This document shows, in pieces, positions 19,254 to 27,293 of a stretch of DNA of 64,000 bases; position 1 is the stretch's first letter, and the number at the start of each line of letters is the position of its first letter. This stretch comes from an uncultured Bacteroides sp. (GTDB lineage Bacteria; Bacteroidota; Bacteroidia; Bacteroidales; Bacteroidaceae): NCBI RefSeq assembly GCF_963677715.1, contig NZ_OY782495.1, forward strand, positions 2,594,001 to 2,658,000. The letters run 5' to 3'. The notes below the pieces were generated by a model. That model was not told where the DNA came from. It saw only the letters and a list, made by a program, of their open reading frames with translations, and made no database searches. The position numbers and the translations under genes are program-made.

Positions 19254-20274
19254 TAGTATTCTTTCCAAGGCCTTTCAACCATTCAAGTAGTTTCGTATCA
19301 TTATCCCATTTTGCATCCTCTGCAGGGGTAAGCTGCTGACTTGCCGCTTCTATTGCTTGCCGTTTTCTATGATTTGATAGTCTGGCATAGATTTCTGTAG
19401 TTATCACGGAAGAATGGCCAAGAAGATCTCGGATTACGATAAGTTCTGTCCCCTTATCGACAAGAGCCATAGCGCAACTGTGTCGTAGTTTATGCGGCGA
19501 TATGTTGGTTGGGATAAGGTCAGGGGCTTTATTGCGAGCCATAGCCGCATATTTTTCTATCAGATAATTAATGCCTTGTCGTGTAAACTTATTGGAGCTG
19601 TGATTAGTAAATAGATAATTATCATGATTTTGAGGTAGGTCTACTTTGTTTAACCTAACTAATTCATGCAGGGGCTCCACCAACTGTTCCACTATAGGTG
19701 CACGTCTGATTTTACCACCTTTACCGTGGATGACAATACTTCTTGGCGATTTCATCGTGACATCACGACCTCGGATCTCAATAAGTTCACTGACACGTAT
19801 TCCAGTCAGAAAAAAGGTTGTGAGGATAGCATAATCCCGTATGCCTATGCGAGTAGTCCTGTCCGGTTGGTTTATCATCAGCTTTATGCCATCAAGTGTC
19901 AAGAAAGAAATAGATGAAGTCTCTTTCTTTTTGGCCTTCAAGCGACGGATGTCGTTCGCCGTGCTGATGAATTCAGGGTTTTCATAACGAACAAAGACAG
20001 CAAAACTTTTAAAGGCCGCCAATCGTGAGTTACGGGTCGAGATTGAGACCTTGCGTTCTGTTTCAAGCCATTCAAGGAAGGAGCATAGCTCTACAAAAGT
20101 TAAATTTTCAAGTCGTATCTCCTCAGGTTCAAGATGATGTTGCTTCTTCATATATAGTAAAAACTGTATAAAAGCGTAGCGATAGGTTGAAATGGTTTGA
20201 GGAGAGGCTCCCAGGTCATTTGGAAGATAGTTGCGAAAGAACTTTTCCACAAGATGTCCAAAGTCAGTTCCCAT
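19246..20274 (-). CDS. ritC: RIT tyrosine recombinase, third gene
   Basis: The 342-residue tyrosine recombinase has an N-terminal SAM-like core-binding domain (residues 1-110) and a C-terminal catalytic domain. Catalytic motifs read as Arg in TGIRVSELIEI, Lys in HGKGGKIRR, His-x-x-Arg in HKLRHSCAM, LLGHSS, and Tyr in TTEIYARL. The frame opens at 20292, but the ATG at 20272-20274 (MGTDFGHL) is preceded by AAGGAGG at normal spacing and is preferred; it overlaps the end of ritB by 11 bases. A degraded relative lies at 17551-17823. Confidence 0.85.
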   Translation of the reverse strand: MGTDFGHLVEKFFRNYLPNDLGASPQTISTYRYAFIQFLLYMKKQHHLEPEEIRLENLTFVELCSFLEWLETERKVSISTRNSRLAAFKSFAVFVRYENPEFISTANDIRRLKAKKKETSSISFLTLDGIKLMINQPDRTTRIGIRDYAILTTFFLTGIRVSELIEIRGRDVTMKSPRSIVIHGKGGKIRRAPIVEQLVEPLHELVRLNKVDLPQNHDNYLFTNHSSNKFTRQGINYLIEKYAAMARNKAPDLIPTNISPHKLRHSCAMALVDKGTELIVIRDLLGHSSVITTEIYARLSNHRKRQAIEAASQQLTPAEDAKWDNDTKLLEWLKGLGKNTIM

Positions 20275-21244
20275 TATCCACCTCCTTTCCAAACAGCTTG
20301 TCTAGTACGGTATTGAACCTTTCTTGGAGGTAGGGATACAGTACCGTGGCCAACCTAACATAGTTTTCTGTCGCAGCAATGCTCGAGTGTCCTAGATATG
20401 CTGAAAGAATGGGCAGCGAAACATACATATCCATACCACTGTCCACCATCTGCTTGAAGGCATGAACTGCAAAGGTATGACGCCAATCGTGAAGACGTTT
20501 GCGATAGCCATTCTCTGATAAAGCTGATATGTTTGCCATTGCAAGGAGTCTCTCATGAAGATCTTCCACCCAATCTCTCCGAAGCGCTTGTCCATAGCGG
20601 TTTGTGAAAATAAAGTCGTTTTCTGTCAGCATATGGAATGTCATATCTGCATATCGTTGCATTAGTGTATGAAGTGAAGAAGACATAACCACGATTCTTT
20701 CTTTGTTGCCTTTAGTAACTTTCAGTCGGAAGAAGCCTTCATGAAGATCTACATCCTTGACTCGCAGCATTAGTGTTTCTGTAATCCGGCATCCGCAGCA
20801 ATAAAGCACTCTGAATAAAACGGAGAGTTGCACCCGATTTTTCATATTGCCCGGATGCGTCTCACCATAACTATCGACGACAAGAAAGTAGCGTTTTATT
20901 TCGTCATCGGTATAGATATGTGGAACGAAGTTGCTTTTAGGAGGTTTTACATCTCGTATTGTTGCTACTGGAAAGCCTTTGGCGAAAAGGTACTCTAGCA
21001 TGCGCTTTGTATGGTTAACGCGCATATAGTGATGATGCTCAGACTCTCTATCCCGTTTCCTACGCCATAGGTCTGCTATCTCTCGAGTGATTCCAGTGCC
21101 TTTCACATCATTTTCCGTAAAGAAATTATCAAGAAGCTTTTGATACCTTGCATCTGCCGATATGTCCATGCCGGTAGATTCTCGATAATCAAGGAAGGCA
21201 TTGATCTCTTCCGCAAAAAAAGAATGATATTTAGGTCTCTTCAT
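20264..21244 (-). CDS. ritB: RIT tyrosine recombinase, second gene
   Basis: A 326-residue tyrosine recombinase with catalytic Arg in CGCRITETLMLR, Lys in KVTKGNKERIV, His-x-x-Arg in HDWRHTFAVHA, GHSS, and Tyr in ATENYVRL. The frame opens at 21280, but the ATG at 21242-21244 (MKRPKYHSF) forms a four-base ATGA overlap with the ritA stop and is preferred for translational coupling. Together with its neighbours it should act on the paired end repeats of the element; which subunit cuts which strand cannot be told from sequence. Confidence 0.85.
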   Translation of the reverse strand: MKRPKYHSFFAEEINAFLDYRESTGMDISADARYQKLLDNFFTENDVKGTGITREIADLWRRKRDRESEHHHYMRVNHTKRMLEYLFAKGFPVATIRDVKPPKSNFVPHIYTDDEIKRYFLVVDSYGETHPGNMKNRVQLSVLFRVLYCCGCRITETLMLRVKDVDLHEGFFRLKVTKGNKERIVVMSSSLHTLMQRYADMTFHMLTENDFIFTNRYGQALRRDWVEDLHERLLAMANISALSENGYRKRLHDWRHTFAVHAFKQMVDSGMDMYVSLPILSAYLGHSSIAATENYVRLATVLYPYLQERFNTVLDKLFGKEVDNGN

Positions 21245-22503
21245 CTTTGTGCGGCCTCCAATTCCGGTCCTGATATCCATAGGTTAGACATTGTAGGTAT
21301 GGCAAGACCACATTTACGAAGACCGTCTATGTCAATCTTGATATAGACTTTCGTGGACTCTGCGCTCTTATGTCCAAGAGCGGCACTTATGGTCATTAGG
21401 CTTACTTCTTGCTTGATAAGGTTGGATGCCAGACTATGGCGCATGGAGTGAGGACCATGACGTTTTTCTTGCCAACCAGTTATATTGGAGTTGCGGAATG
21501 CCGCTGTTACTATGGAGTGTATTGTCGCACGATCCAAGGGCTGACCAACTGTAGTTCTCATATGGGATACAACTAGAATTCCGGTATTTGGAGATGGATG
21601 TCCGTGCTTAAGGTAGTTGATTACAGCGTTCCCGACAGATGCCAAAAGAGGCAGTTCTATGTCCACGTCCGTCTTATATTGTCGGACTCTGATGATGTTC
21701 TTTTCCCAATTGAAGTTGTCAAGCTTTAGCCTCACAATATCCGATGCCCTGAGTCCGTATTGAGCACATAACAGTAGCACCAAATAGTCCCGTTTCCCTT
21801 TCGAAGTGCTTTGGTCAACAGATTTTAGCAATTGTTTAACTTCTTCTGTGGAATAGACCGAAGGAAGCCTTTCAGGCCTTCTGCGTCTGGGCTCCTTGAG
21901 GATTTGCCCTGATAAGTTTACCGGCAACAGATCGTTGGAATACAGATAATGAAGGAATTCCCGTATTGTGGACTTGTGGCTTTCCCTTTGTCCCAAAGGC
22001 AGTGACATAAAGTGTTTGTCGACATTCCCAATATTGATATTTGCCACTTCAAGCCCTTCAGAACTCAAAAAAATATCCAACCGAAAAAGAATTCTTTTTT
22101 TGCCGTTAATTGTTTCTGGACGTCTTAAAAGAGATTGAATACACCAATCAAGGTAAGGTCCTATCCAATTGCCAATGGCTGTTGAGAAACGATAGTCCTT
22201 TGCCGGGATTCGATATTCATATGGCATCCCCATCAAAAAATTACTCCAACGACGAAGTACCATAAGTGTCAGTCGCTTCTGTAACGGTAAATTCCTTGCA
22301 GCTTCCCAATATCCAACGACTTTAAGCGCATATCTTCGGAGGCTTTCTTCAGAAACATCCTTGAAATGCTGTTCACATGCCCATTGGGCGAATAGACGGC
22401 ATGTTTTGCCGTATCGCCAACGGATAGCCTGATTGAAACCCTTGTCCTCGATGTCGGCCAAGAATCCATCCATTTTGATTTTGATTAAATTTGGCATTTG
22501 CAT
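21241..22503 (-). CDS. ritA: RIT tyrosine recombinase, first gene
   Basis: The longest of the trio (420 residues). The N-terminal half (to about residue 215) is a long DNA-binding arm without catalytic residues. The C-terminal domain has Arg in YGLRASDIVRL, Lys in QYKTDVDIELP, His-x-x-Arg in HSMRHSLAS, LGHKS and Tyr in STKVYIKI. The gene starts 52 bases inside the right-hand paired repeats (22546-22610), so those repeats could also govern its transcription. ATG codons at 22503 and 22497 are both possible. Confidence 0.83.
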   Translation of the reverse strand: MQMPNLIKIKMDGFLADIEDKGFNQAIRWRYGKTCRLFAQWACEQHFKDVSEESLRRYALKVVGYWEAARNLPLQKRLTLMVLRRWSNFLMGMPYEYRIPAKDYRFSTAIGNWIGPYLDWCIQSLLRRPETINGKKRILFRLDIFLSSEGLEVANINIGNVDKHFMSLPLGQRESHKSTIREFLHYLYSNDLLPVNLSGQILKEPRRRRPERLPSVYSTEEVKQLLKSVDQSTSKGKRDYLVLLLCAQYGLRASDIVRLKLDNFNWEKNIIRVRQYKTDVDIELPLLASVGNAVINYLKHGHPSPNTGILVVSHMRTTVGQPLDRATIHSIVTAAFRNSNITGWQEKRHGPHSMRHSLASNLIKQEVSLMTISAALGHKSAESTKVYIKIDIDGLRKCGLAIPTMSNLWISGPELEAAQR

Positions 22504-22545
22504 AAATTATTGATTTGATACAAAAATCAAATTAATCAAAAAAGA

Positions 22546-22654
22546 TTATGTAAAGTATATACAACATGCAACATTGTATATAAAGATATTAACATTGAAT
22601 CTTTACATAACAGAATACTTGTCATAACCCTTATTATGTAAAGATTTACATAAC
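22546..22654. repeat. RIT right-end repeat complex
   Basis: TTATGTAAAG (22546-22555) faces CTTTACATAA (22601-22610) over 65 bases. The terminal inverted repeat (22601-22627) follows, then TTATGTAAAG (22634-22643) with TTTACATAA (22645-22653) as a compact palindrome that has no counterpart outside the left repeat. The two ends are therefore not symmetric. Confidence 0.65.
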
Positions 22655-23452
22655 AAATCCACGGTGGAAAATCATGTGAAGCTGGTCTATCAGCGCGTAT
22701 ATGCCGAACTTCGAAATATGAAGTTTTATTCGCTGGAGGAACTCAATACCGCCATCGCAGAAAAAATGAAAGCGCACAACCGCAAACGCATGCAGCAACA
22801 CCCTTACTCCCGTGAAGAACACTTTCTGGCCATAGAAAAACCGGCCTTAAAGCCTCTGCCCGAACAAGGCTTCCAAATAAAGAGCTACGCGAGCCTGAAG
22901 GTGGGAATCAACGGTTGTATCTACTTGGAACGTGACAAGCATTACTACTCGGTACCCTACACATATATTCACCGACAGGTAAAGGTTATCTATACCCGTA
23001 CCCTTGTCAAAGCCTTCAGTGGGCAAGAATGTATAGCCACACACCCAAGAGTCTATGCTGAAGGTAAATATACCCTTATCAACGAGTATTTGGCTTCCCA
23101 TGCCAAAGCATATCGGGAGCGCTCTAAGGAGCATTATATCAATAGGGCGTCTTCCATTATGGCTGAGTTTGGAGAAGTGGTACGTTATATGTTTCTGACC
23201 GCCACACAGCCTGAAGAGGTCTATTATAAGAGCTGCGACGGACTACTTCATCTGGCCAGAGCAACCGATCCGGTCCTCTTCCAAAGGGCCTGTGAAACGT
23301 CTTTGCAGTGTCAGCGCTATAACTATCCGTTCATAAACAACTTAGTGAAAAGCAAATGCAGGGGGCTTGACGAACTGGATCAGAGCCGGGCGGAAAGTCT
23401 GTCCCCTCCTAAAGAACACCGGAATATAAGAGGTAAAAACGAGTTTAAATAA
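22655..23452 (+). pseudogene. istA: IS21 transposase IstA, 3' part
   Basis: The frame resumes exactly at the second AAATC as Lys-Ser-Thr-Val-Glu-Asn-His. Its Glu is the expected third catalytic residue of the DDE triad. The rest is the C-terminal DNA-binding region (YYSVPYTYIHRQVKVIY) of IstA, open to TAA at 23450-23452. A GTG at 22664 could in theory start a 262-residue protein, but it would lack both catalytic aspartates. Confidence 0.85.
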
Positions 23453-23486
23453 CTGTTCAATGTCTAACTGAAAAAAACGATTAAAA

Positions 23487-24206
23487 ATGGATGAAATTGC
23501 AAATCAACTCAAAAGTCTGAGAATGCCCGGAATGGCAAACTGCTGGACATCTTTACTGGAAACCCGCAGAGTAGCGGAACTCTCTCTGGCAGACGGACTG
23601 CAACTACTTCTGCAGGCGGAATATGACGGGCGGAAAGAAAATCGTAACACCCGCCTGATTAAAGAAGCGCACTTCCGATACCAGGCATCCGTCCAAGAGC
23701 TGATCTTCGATGCTTCACGCGGCTTTGACAAGACACTCATCCTGCGTCTTGCCACAGGTGAATACATCAAACAAGGAGTTCCGGTTATCATTACGGGGGC
23801 GGCAGGAACAGGCAAAAGCTGGCTCGCTACCGCACTCGGGTATCAGGCTTGTCTGTCCGGCTTCAAGGTCAGGTATTACGGAATACAGAAGCTCTTCGAA
23901 CAGATTGCCCTTGCACGTATGGAAGCCACTTTACCGCGATTCTTCGACAAAATGGCGCAAACGGACCTGCTGATACTGGATGACTTTGGCGTAAAAAAAC
24001 TGGACGGCCAACAGGTGCTCGATCTGATGGAGATGATTGAAGACAGGCATGCACGTAAGGCAACCATCATTATAAGTCAACTGGCGGTGGAAGACTGGTA
24101 TGAAATACTGGATGCAAACACCACTGTGGCAGATGCTGTTTTGGACAGAATCGTGCATACAGTGCAGCGTTTTTTGCTTACTGGCGAAAGCATGAGAAAA
24201 AAATAA
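23487..24206 (+). CDS. istB: IS21 helper ATPase IstB
   Basis: The 239-residue AAA+ ATPase has Walker A GAAGTGKSW near residue 107 and Walker B LLILDDFG near residue 156, followed by a helix-rich lid. IstB oligomerises on target DNA and recruits IstA. It lies 34 bases after istA and is intact, but with istA split it has no partner from this copy. Part of a second copy lies at 17099-17283. Confidence 0.93.
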   Translation: MDEIANQLKSLRMPGMANCWTSLLETRRVAELSLADGLQLLLQAEYDGRKENRNTRLIKEAHFRYQASVQELIFDASRGFDKTLILRLATGEYIKQGVPVIITGAAGTGKSWLATALGYQACLSGFKVRYYGIQKLFEQIALARMEATLPRFFDKMAQTDLLILDDFGVKKLDGQQVLDLMEMIEDRHARKATIIISQLAVEDWYEILDANTTVADAVLDRIVHTVQRFLLTGESMRKK

Positions 24207-24291
24207 CTATTTTTGTAACGCCTACTGAATCGTGCATAAAAGTGAACGGGTATCACCGATTTAGCTGGGTGGGTATCATCCGTTTTTTCCA

Positions 24292-24297
24292 GTTAAC
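24292..24297. repeat. IS21 target-site duplication, right copy
   Basis: GTTAAC, identical to 18058-18063, joins directly to CCCGTGTTG, the continuation of the IS66 left end. Confidence 0.85.
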
Positions 24298-24432
24298 CCC
24301 GTGTTGCAAAATCCTTGAAGAATACAAAAGTCTACAGATATTCTTCAAGGATTTGCCTTATTTTTCAATGATATTTTGAAAAACTCCTAAAACATTCGGA
24401 GACTGTTAGGAGATCTTCGGAGACATCCTAAT

Positions 24433-26109
24433 TTATAGATTTTCTCCTATTTGAGTTTTCAGGTTATGAGGGAGAAGTTCAGCAAGATCTTTGCTGTAAT
24501 CGTTATCATAGTCATGTATGTGGTTAAACACATATTCCATCCACTTTCTGGGGTCCACTTCACAAGCTTTGCAGCATCCCATCATGGAATATATAATAGC
24601 AGCTTGCTCTGCAGCATCATGGTTTCCACAAAACAAAAAGTTCTTTCTTCCTAGTGCGATAGGCCTGATGGCATTTTCAGCCAAATTGTTATCTATCCGA
24701 TATCTGCCATCAAGGTGATACCTGGTTAGCCTTGGGAAAATCTTATAAGTATAGCTAATAGCCTTACCTATTCTGCTTTTGGGAAGTACTTTATCGTATT
24801 CCTTATAAAGCCATTTTTCAAAGAGTACAAGGATAGGGTAAGCCAGCCTGCTTCGCAGATCAGCACGTTCTGTATAAGACAAGTCCTCATTATCAGCCTG
24901 TTTTTCCACATCATAGAGCAGTGCTATTTGTTCCAAGGCATATGTTGCCCTGGCTTTATCATCTTCCAAAGCCTGTTCAAAATACCGTCGGGCATGTGCC
25001 CAACATCCTATTGGTAAAACACCTTTCTTTTTTTCATAAATGGAGTAAACTTCATAACCATCTGTCTGAAGCGCCCCGCGGAAGTCTTTCAGTAGCCCGA
25101 TTGCTACACTTTGCGCTCGTGAACCGTGGTCGTAATAAAAGAGTACCAGGTTTTGTATCACCGCCCGTACCATCCAAAGATATCCTTTGACTGTTTTATG
25201 CTTCTCGTTATTGATTATCGGTACAGTTGTCTCATCCACCTGTAGATAATCCGTAGAGAGAATGATCTCTTTTAATCTGTAGTATAATGGTCTGAGCATA
25301 TCAGCCGATTCTGAAAACCATCCGTTTACTGTCGATGCAGACAAAGAAAGACCTGTTTGCTTAAACATTTGCAACTGGCGATAGAAAGGGATGTGATAGG
25401 TGTATTTATTGTTTAATATCTCTGCCAGGAGTGAGGCTCCGGCAAAGCTTTTGGCTATAGGAAGAAAAGGCATGGGGGCTATAACAACTTCCTTTTCAAC
25501 ATTCAGCGTTTTATTCTTTAGAACCCATTTTTCACGGATGATACGACGGACATAGAATTCATCCGGTTTGTGTTCGAGTATTTCGGTTATTTCTTCGCCA
25601 ATCTTTTTCCAGTTTTCCTCATCAACACCGGCTGGTCTGATGCGTTCTTCTCTTCGCTCCAAAGAATCAGGCAAATTCTGGCGTACCGGTTTATCATTAC
25701 TTTTTGCTGTAGTGCGACGGATTTTATATTCTATGATTTGTTTTTGGGCTTCCCTGGCAAGCGCCTTTTCCTCCGGCAAGACATCAAGGCCCTCAAAATC
25801 GAGTTTCCTTTGCAAGGGATCAGGAGTGATAAATTTCTCACTGGATTTACCAAAGTATTTTCTTCTCAGGTATTGAAGCTGATACTCCAGTTGTCCAATC
25901 TTTTGGTCTTTTTTCTCAATGATAAGCTTTTGTTCTTCAATGGTCTGCTTACAGGAGGCTATTTCAACATCGACAGATTCTAATTCATTCAGTTTGCTTT
26001 GTAAACGAGCATTGTGTCGATAGAGCCTGTCCCGCTCTTCCAACAGTGCCAAGATGAATTCTTTGTCGTTTGTCGTGTCTGCCATTTCCCCTTTGATCTG
26101 ATAGTCCAA
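24433..26109 (-). CDS. tnpC: IS66-family transposase TnpC
   Basis: The 558-residue transposase has an N-terminal coiled coil (residues 15-85), a zinc-finger-like middle region, and the IS66 DDE domain with Asp in LQVDETTVPI and TDGYEVYS and Glu in NLAENAIRPIALGRKNFLFCG. The C-terminus has the usual IS66 tail (VDPRKWMEYVFNHI). It is open and of normal length. It lies 51 bases after tnpB on the same strand. Confidence 0.93.
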   Translation of the reverse strand: MDYQIKGEMADTTNDKEFILALLEERDRLYRHNARLQSKLNELESVDVEIASCKQTIEEQKLIIEKKDQKIGQLEYQLQYLRRKYFGKSSEKFITPDPLQRKLDFEGLDVLPEEKALAREAQKQIIEYKIRRTTAKSNDKPVRQNLPDSLERREERIRPAGVDEENWKKIGEEITEILEHKPDEFYVRRIIREKWVLKNKTLNVEKEVVIAPMPFLPIAKSFAGASLLAEILNNKYTYHIPFYRQLQMFKQTGLSLSASTVNGWFSESADMLRPLYYRLKEIILSTDYLQVDETTVPIINNEKHKTVKGYLWMVRAVIQNLVLFYYDHGSRAQSVAIGLLKDFRGALQTDGYEVYSIYEKKKGVLPIGCWAHARRYFEQALEDDKARATYALEQIALLYDVEKQADNEDLSYTERADLRSRLAYPILVLFEKWLYKEYDKVLPKSRIGKAISYTYKIFPRLTRYHLDGRYRIDNNLAENAIRPIALGRKNFLFCGNHDAAEQAAIIYSMMGCCKACEVDPRKWMEYVFNHIHDYDNDYSKDLAELLPHNLKTQIGENL

Positions 26110-26160
26110 AAGTACTTATTTTAGGGGAAAATACCAAATATTTGACTCGTAAAATTGTAT

Positions 26161-26517
26161 TTATTTTAAACATAATTCGAACCTTTTTCTTCGTGTTACT
26201 TTATCGGCGTCAATGCCCTGAACCATTAACATCAGACTTTGCCAGGTCATCCTGAAAACATGAGATTCTTCATCGTAAAGAGGAAGTTTAAAGGTGCCGG
26301 ATTCAAGTTTCTTGTGATAAATCACAAGACCACCATATTCCATGTGGAGTATCTTCATGCTGGTGCAGGTACGGTTTATGAAGATAAAAACATCTCCGTC
26401 TTTCACATTTTGCTGCATATGATCAGCAACAACTCCGCTAAGAGTATAAAAACTCTTTCTCATATCTGTGGGCAACGGGCACAGATAGTAATTCATTGAT
26501 TCATTCAGGTTAAACAT
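26161..26517 (-). CDS. tnpB: IS66 accessory protein TnpB
   Basis: The 118-residue IS66 Orf2-like protein has the family hallmark DMRKSFYTLSGVV near residue 18 and MVQGIDADKVTRRKRF-type C-terminus. It is required with TnpA for transposition of other IS66 elements; its biochemical role is not settled. Five bases separate it from tnpA upstream. Confidence 0.9.
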   Translation of the reverse strand: MFNLNESMNYYLCPLPTDMRKSFYTLSGVVADHMQQNVKDGDVFIFINRTCTSMKILHMEYGGLVIYHKKLESGTFKLPLYDEESHVFRMTWQSLMLMVQGIDADKVTRRKRFELCLK

Positions 26518-26522
26518 CGCTA

Positions 26523-26864
26523 TCAGTCGTCTAAGTGAATGAGTGTTCGTAAAACGGATGGATCAACATTCCCTTTGATCCTAAGGGTTGCACCGTTGAG
26601 GTAGCTTACCTCAATGGCAAAATCATTGTCCGGTTGCCGGCATGACTGTGCTTTACTCTGAGCGTGATTAACTGCTGGAACTGATGCTGATTTGTCGATC
26701 AGCAAAGGAATTAATCCGGAAGATTTATTTGCTGAGTTCCGTTTTTTCTGCCAATAATAAAACCGACTCTCTGTAAAGCCTTCATTATTGCAGAAATCTC
26801 TAACGTTCAAGCCGGATCCTTTAAAACGGTTATACACCTCTTCGAATTGCACTTGTGTCATCAT
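26523..26864 (-). CDS. tnpA: IS66 accessory protein TnpA
   Basis: The 113-residue product has an N-terminal helix-turn-helix of the kind in IS66 Orf1 (FEEVYNRFKGSGLNVRDFCNNEGFTESRFYYWQKK). The C-terminal half is a less conserved beta-rich segment. It is the first gene of the tnpA-tnpB-tnpC unit and starts 72 bases inside the right end of the element. Confidence 0.87.
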   Translation of the reverse strand: MMTQVQFEEVYNRFKGSGLNVRDFCNNEGFTESRFYYWQKKRNSANKSSGLIPLLIDKSASVPAVNHAQSKAQSCRQPDNDFAIEVSYLNGATLRIKGNVDPSVLRTLIHLDD

Positions 26865-26936
26865 AACTTTTTAATTTTGAGACAAAAGTAAGTAACTGAA
26901 ATTAGGAATTAAATACGGGGTTTACCGAATGCTTAC

Positions 26937-26944
26937 TATTTACA
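26937..26944. repeat. IS66 target-site duplication, right copy
   Basis: TATTTACA, identical to 18039-18046. Confidence 0.93.
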
Positions 26945-27111
26945 GAACTTTAAAAGCATATTTAAGTTCAAATCGGCACTGAAAGATTATATTGAATACT
27001 ATAATGAGTGATCCAATTAAACTCAAATTAAAAGGAAAGAGTCCGGTACAATACCGAACTCTATACACTTGAAATATTTATTAATGAGTCCAACTTTTTG
27101 GGGTCAGATCA
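26937..27111 (+). pseudogene. IS3-family transposase fragment, right part
   Basis: The frame from 18046 continues as QNFKSIFKFKSALKDYIEYYNE, then is shifted near 27004-27016, and reads KLKLKGKSPVQYRTLYT to a TGA at 27070-27072. This is the usual C-terminus of an IS3/IS150-type OrfB. The element's right end follows: GTCCAACTTTTTGGGGTCAG to about 27111. One nonsense codon and one frameshift, besides the IS66 insertion, show long decay. Confidence 0.75.
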
Positions 27112-27237
27112 TCCAAGAGGAAAACATCCCTTTATTTTTTTGCGCTAAAAAAAAGTTTTACCGGACACCAATAAATATAAATAGATTCCTATACATTCCC
27201 TGTCCCAATGCAATACATAAGTTAAAAGTGATTATAC
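27112..27237. other. Unassigned DNA beside the IS nest
   Basis: No gene was seen. TTTTACCGGACACC at 27155-27168 resembles the tip of another insertion sequence (GGTGTCCGGTAAAA inverted), but no partner end or transposase was found. Confidence 0.35.
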
Positions 27238-27272
27238 AAAAAGGCTGCTAGAAATAATCCAACAGCCTTTCG
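27238..27272 (-). terminator. Terminator of the rplM-rpsI-rpsB-tsf operon
   Basis: AAAGGCTG (27240-27247) pairs with CAGCCTTT (27263-27270). On the minus strand the stem is followed by a run of T. It lies 22 bases beyond the tsf stop codon. Confidence 0.75.
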
Positions 27273-27293
27273 TGTCTAATTTACTGATTGCTA

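Larger units (their letters stand above)
19172..22654 (-). mobile_element. Recombinase-in-trio (RIT) element
   Basis: A 3,483-base unit is inserted in istA between two copies of AAATC. It has a 27-base inverted repeat with one mismatch (19172-19198 and 22601-22627), beginning TTATGACAAGTATT. At the right side 27 more bases (22628-22654) follow, holding TTATGTAAAG and TTTACATAA as a tight palindrome. The only genes are three overlapping tyrosine recombinase genes on the minus strand, the hallmark of RIT elements. All three keep their catalytic motifs. Removing bases 19172-22654 plus one AAATC restores an open istA through the catalytic Glu. Confidence 0.82.
18064..24291 (+). mobile_element. 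IS21-family element, interrupted by a RIT element
   Basis: The ends are related inverted repeats: TGGGTAAATCGGAGTATTCC at 18064 and, read inwards from 24291, TGGAAAAAACGGATGATACC. It encodes the istA transposase (split) and the istB helper ATPase on the plus strand. Without the 3.5 kb insert it would be about 2.74 kb. A six-base duplication flanks it. The GC content is visibly higher than that of the surrounding ribosomal genes, as expected for imported DNA. Confidence 0.87.
18047..26936 (-). mobile_element. IS66-family element, split by a nested IS21 element
   Basis: The outer ends are GTAAGCATTCGG (18047-18058) and its inverted copy CCGAATGCTTAC (26925-26936). After removing the IS21 insertion the left end reads on as GTTAACCCCGTGTTG, matching the right-end sequence GTAAACCCCGTATTT. 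Without the insertion it would be about 2.66 kb, normal for IS66. The three genes (tnpA, tnpB, tnpC) are on the minus strand and open. Its left end is interrupted 17 bases from the tip, so the element is probably immobile unless the insert is carried along. Confidence 0.88.

Noticed and set aside
22664-23452. A separate gene for a 262-residue IstA-like protein
   Set aside because: It is the 3' part of the split istA, joins exactly to the 5' part, and lacks both aspartates of the active site.
27155-27168. End of a further insertion sequence before tsf
   Set aside because: TTTTACCGGACACC resembles an IS tip, but there is no partner end, duplication or transposase.
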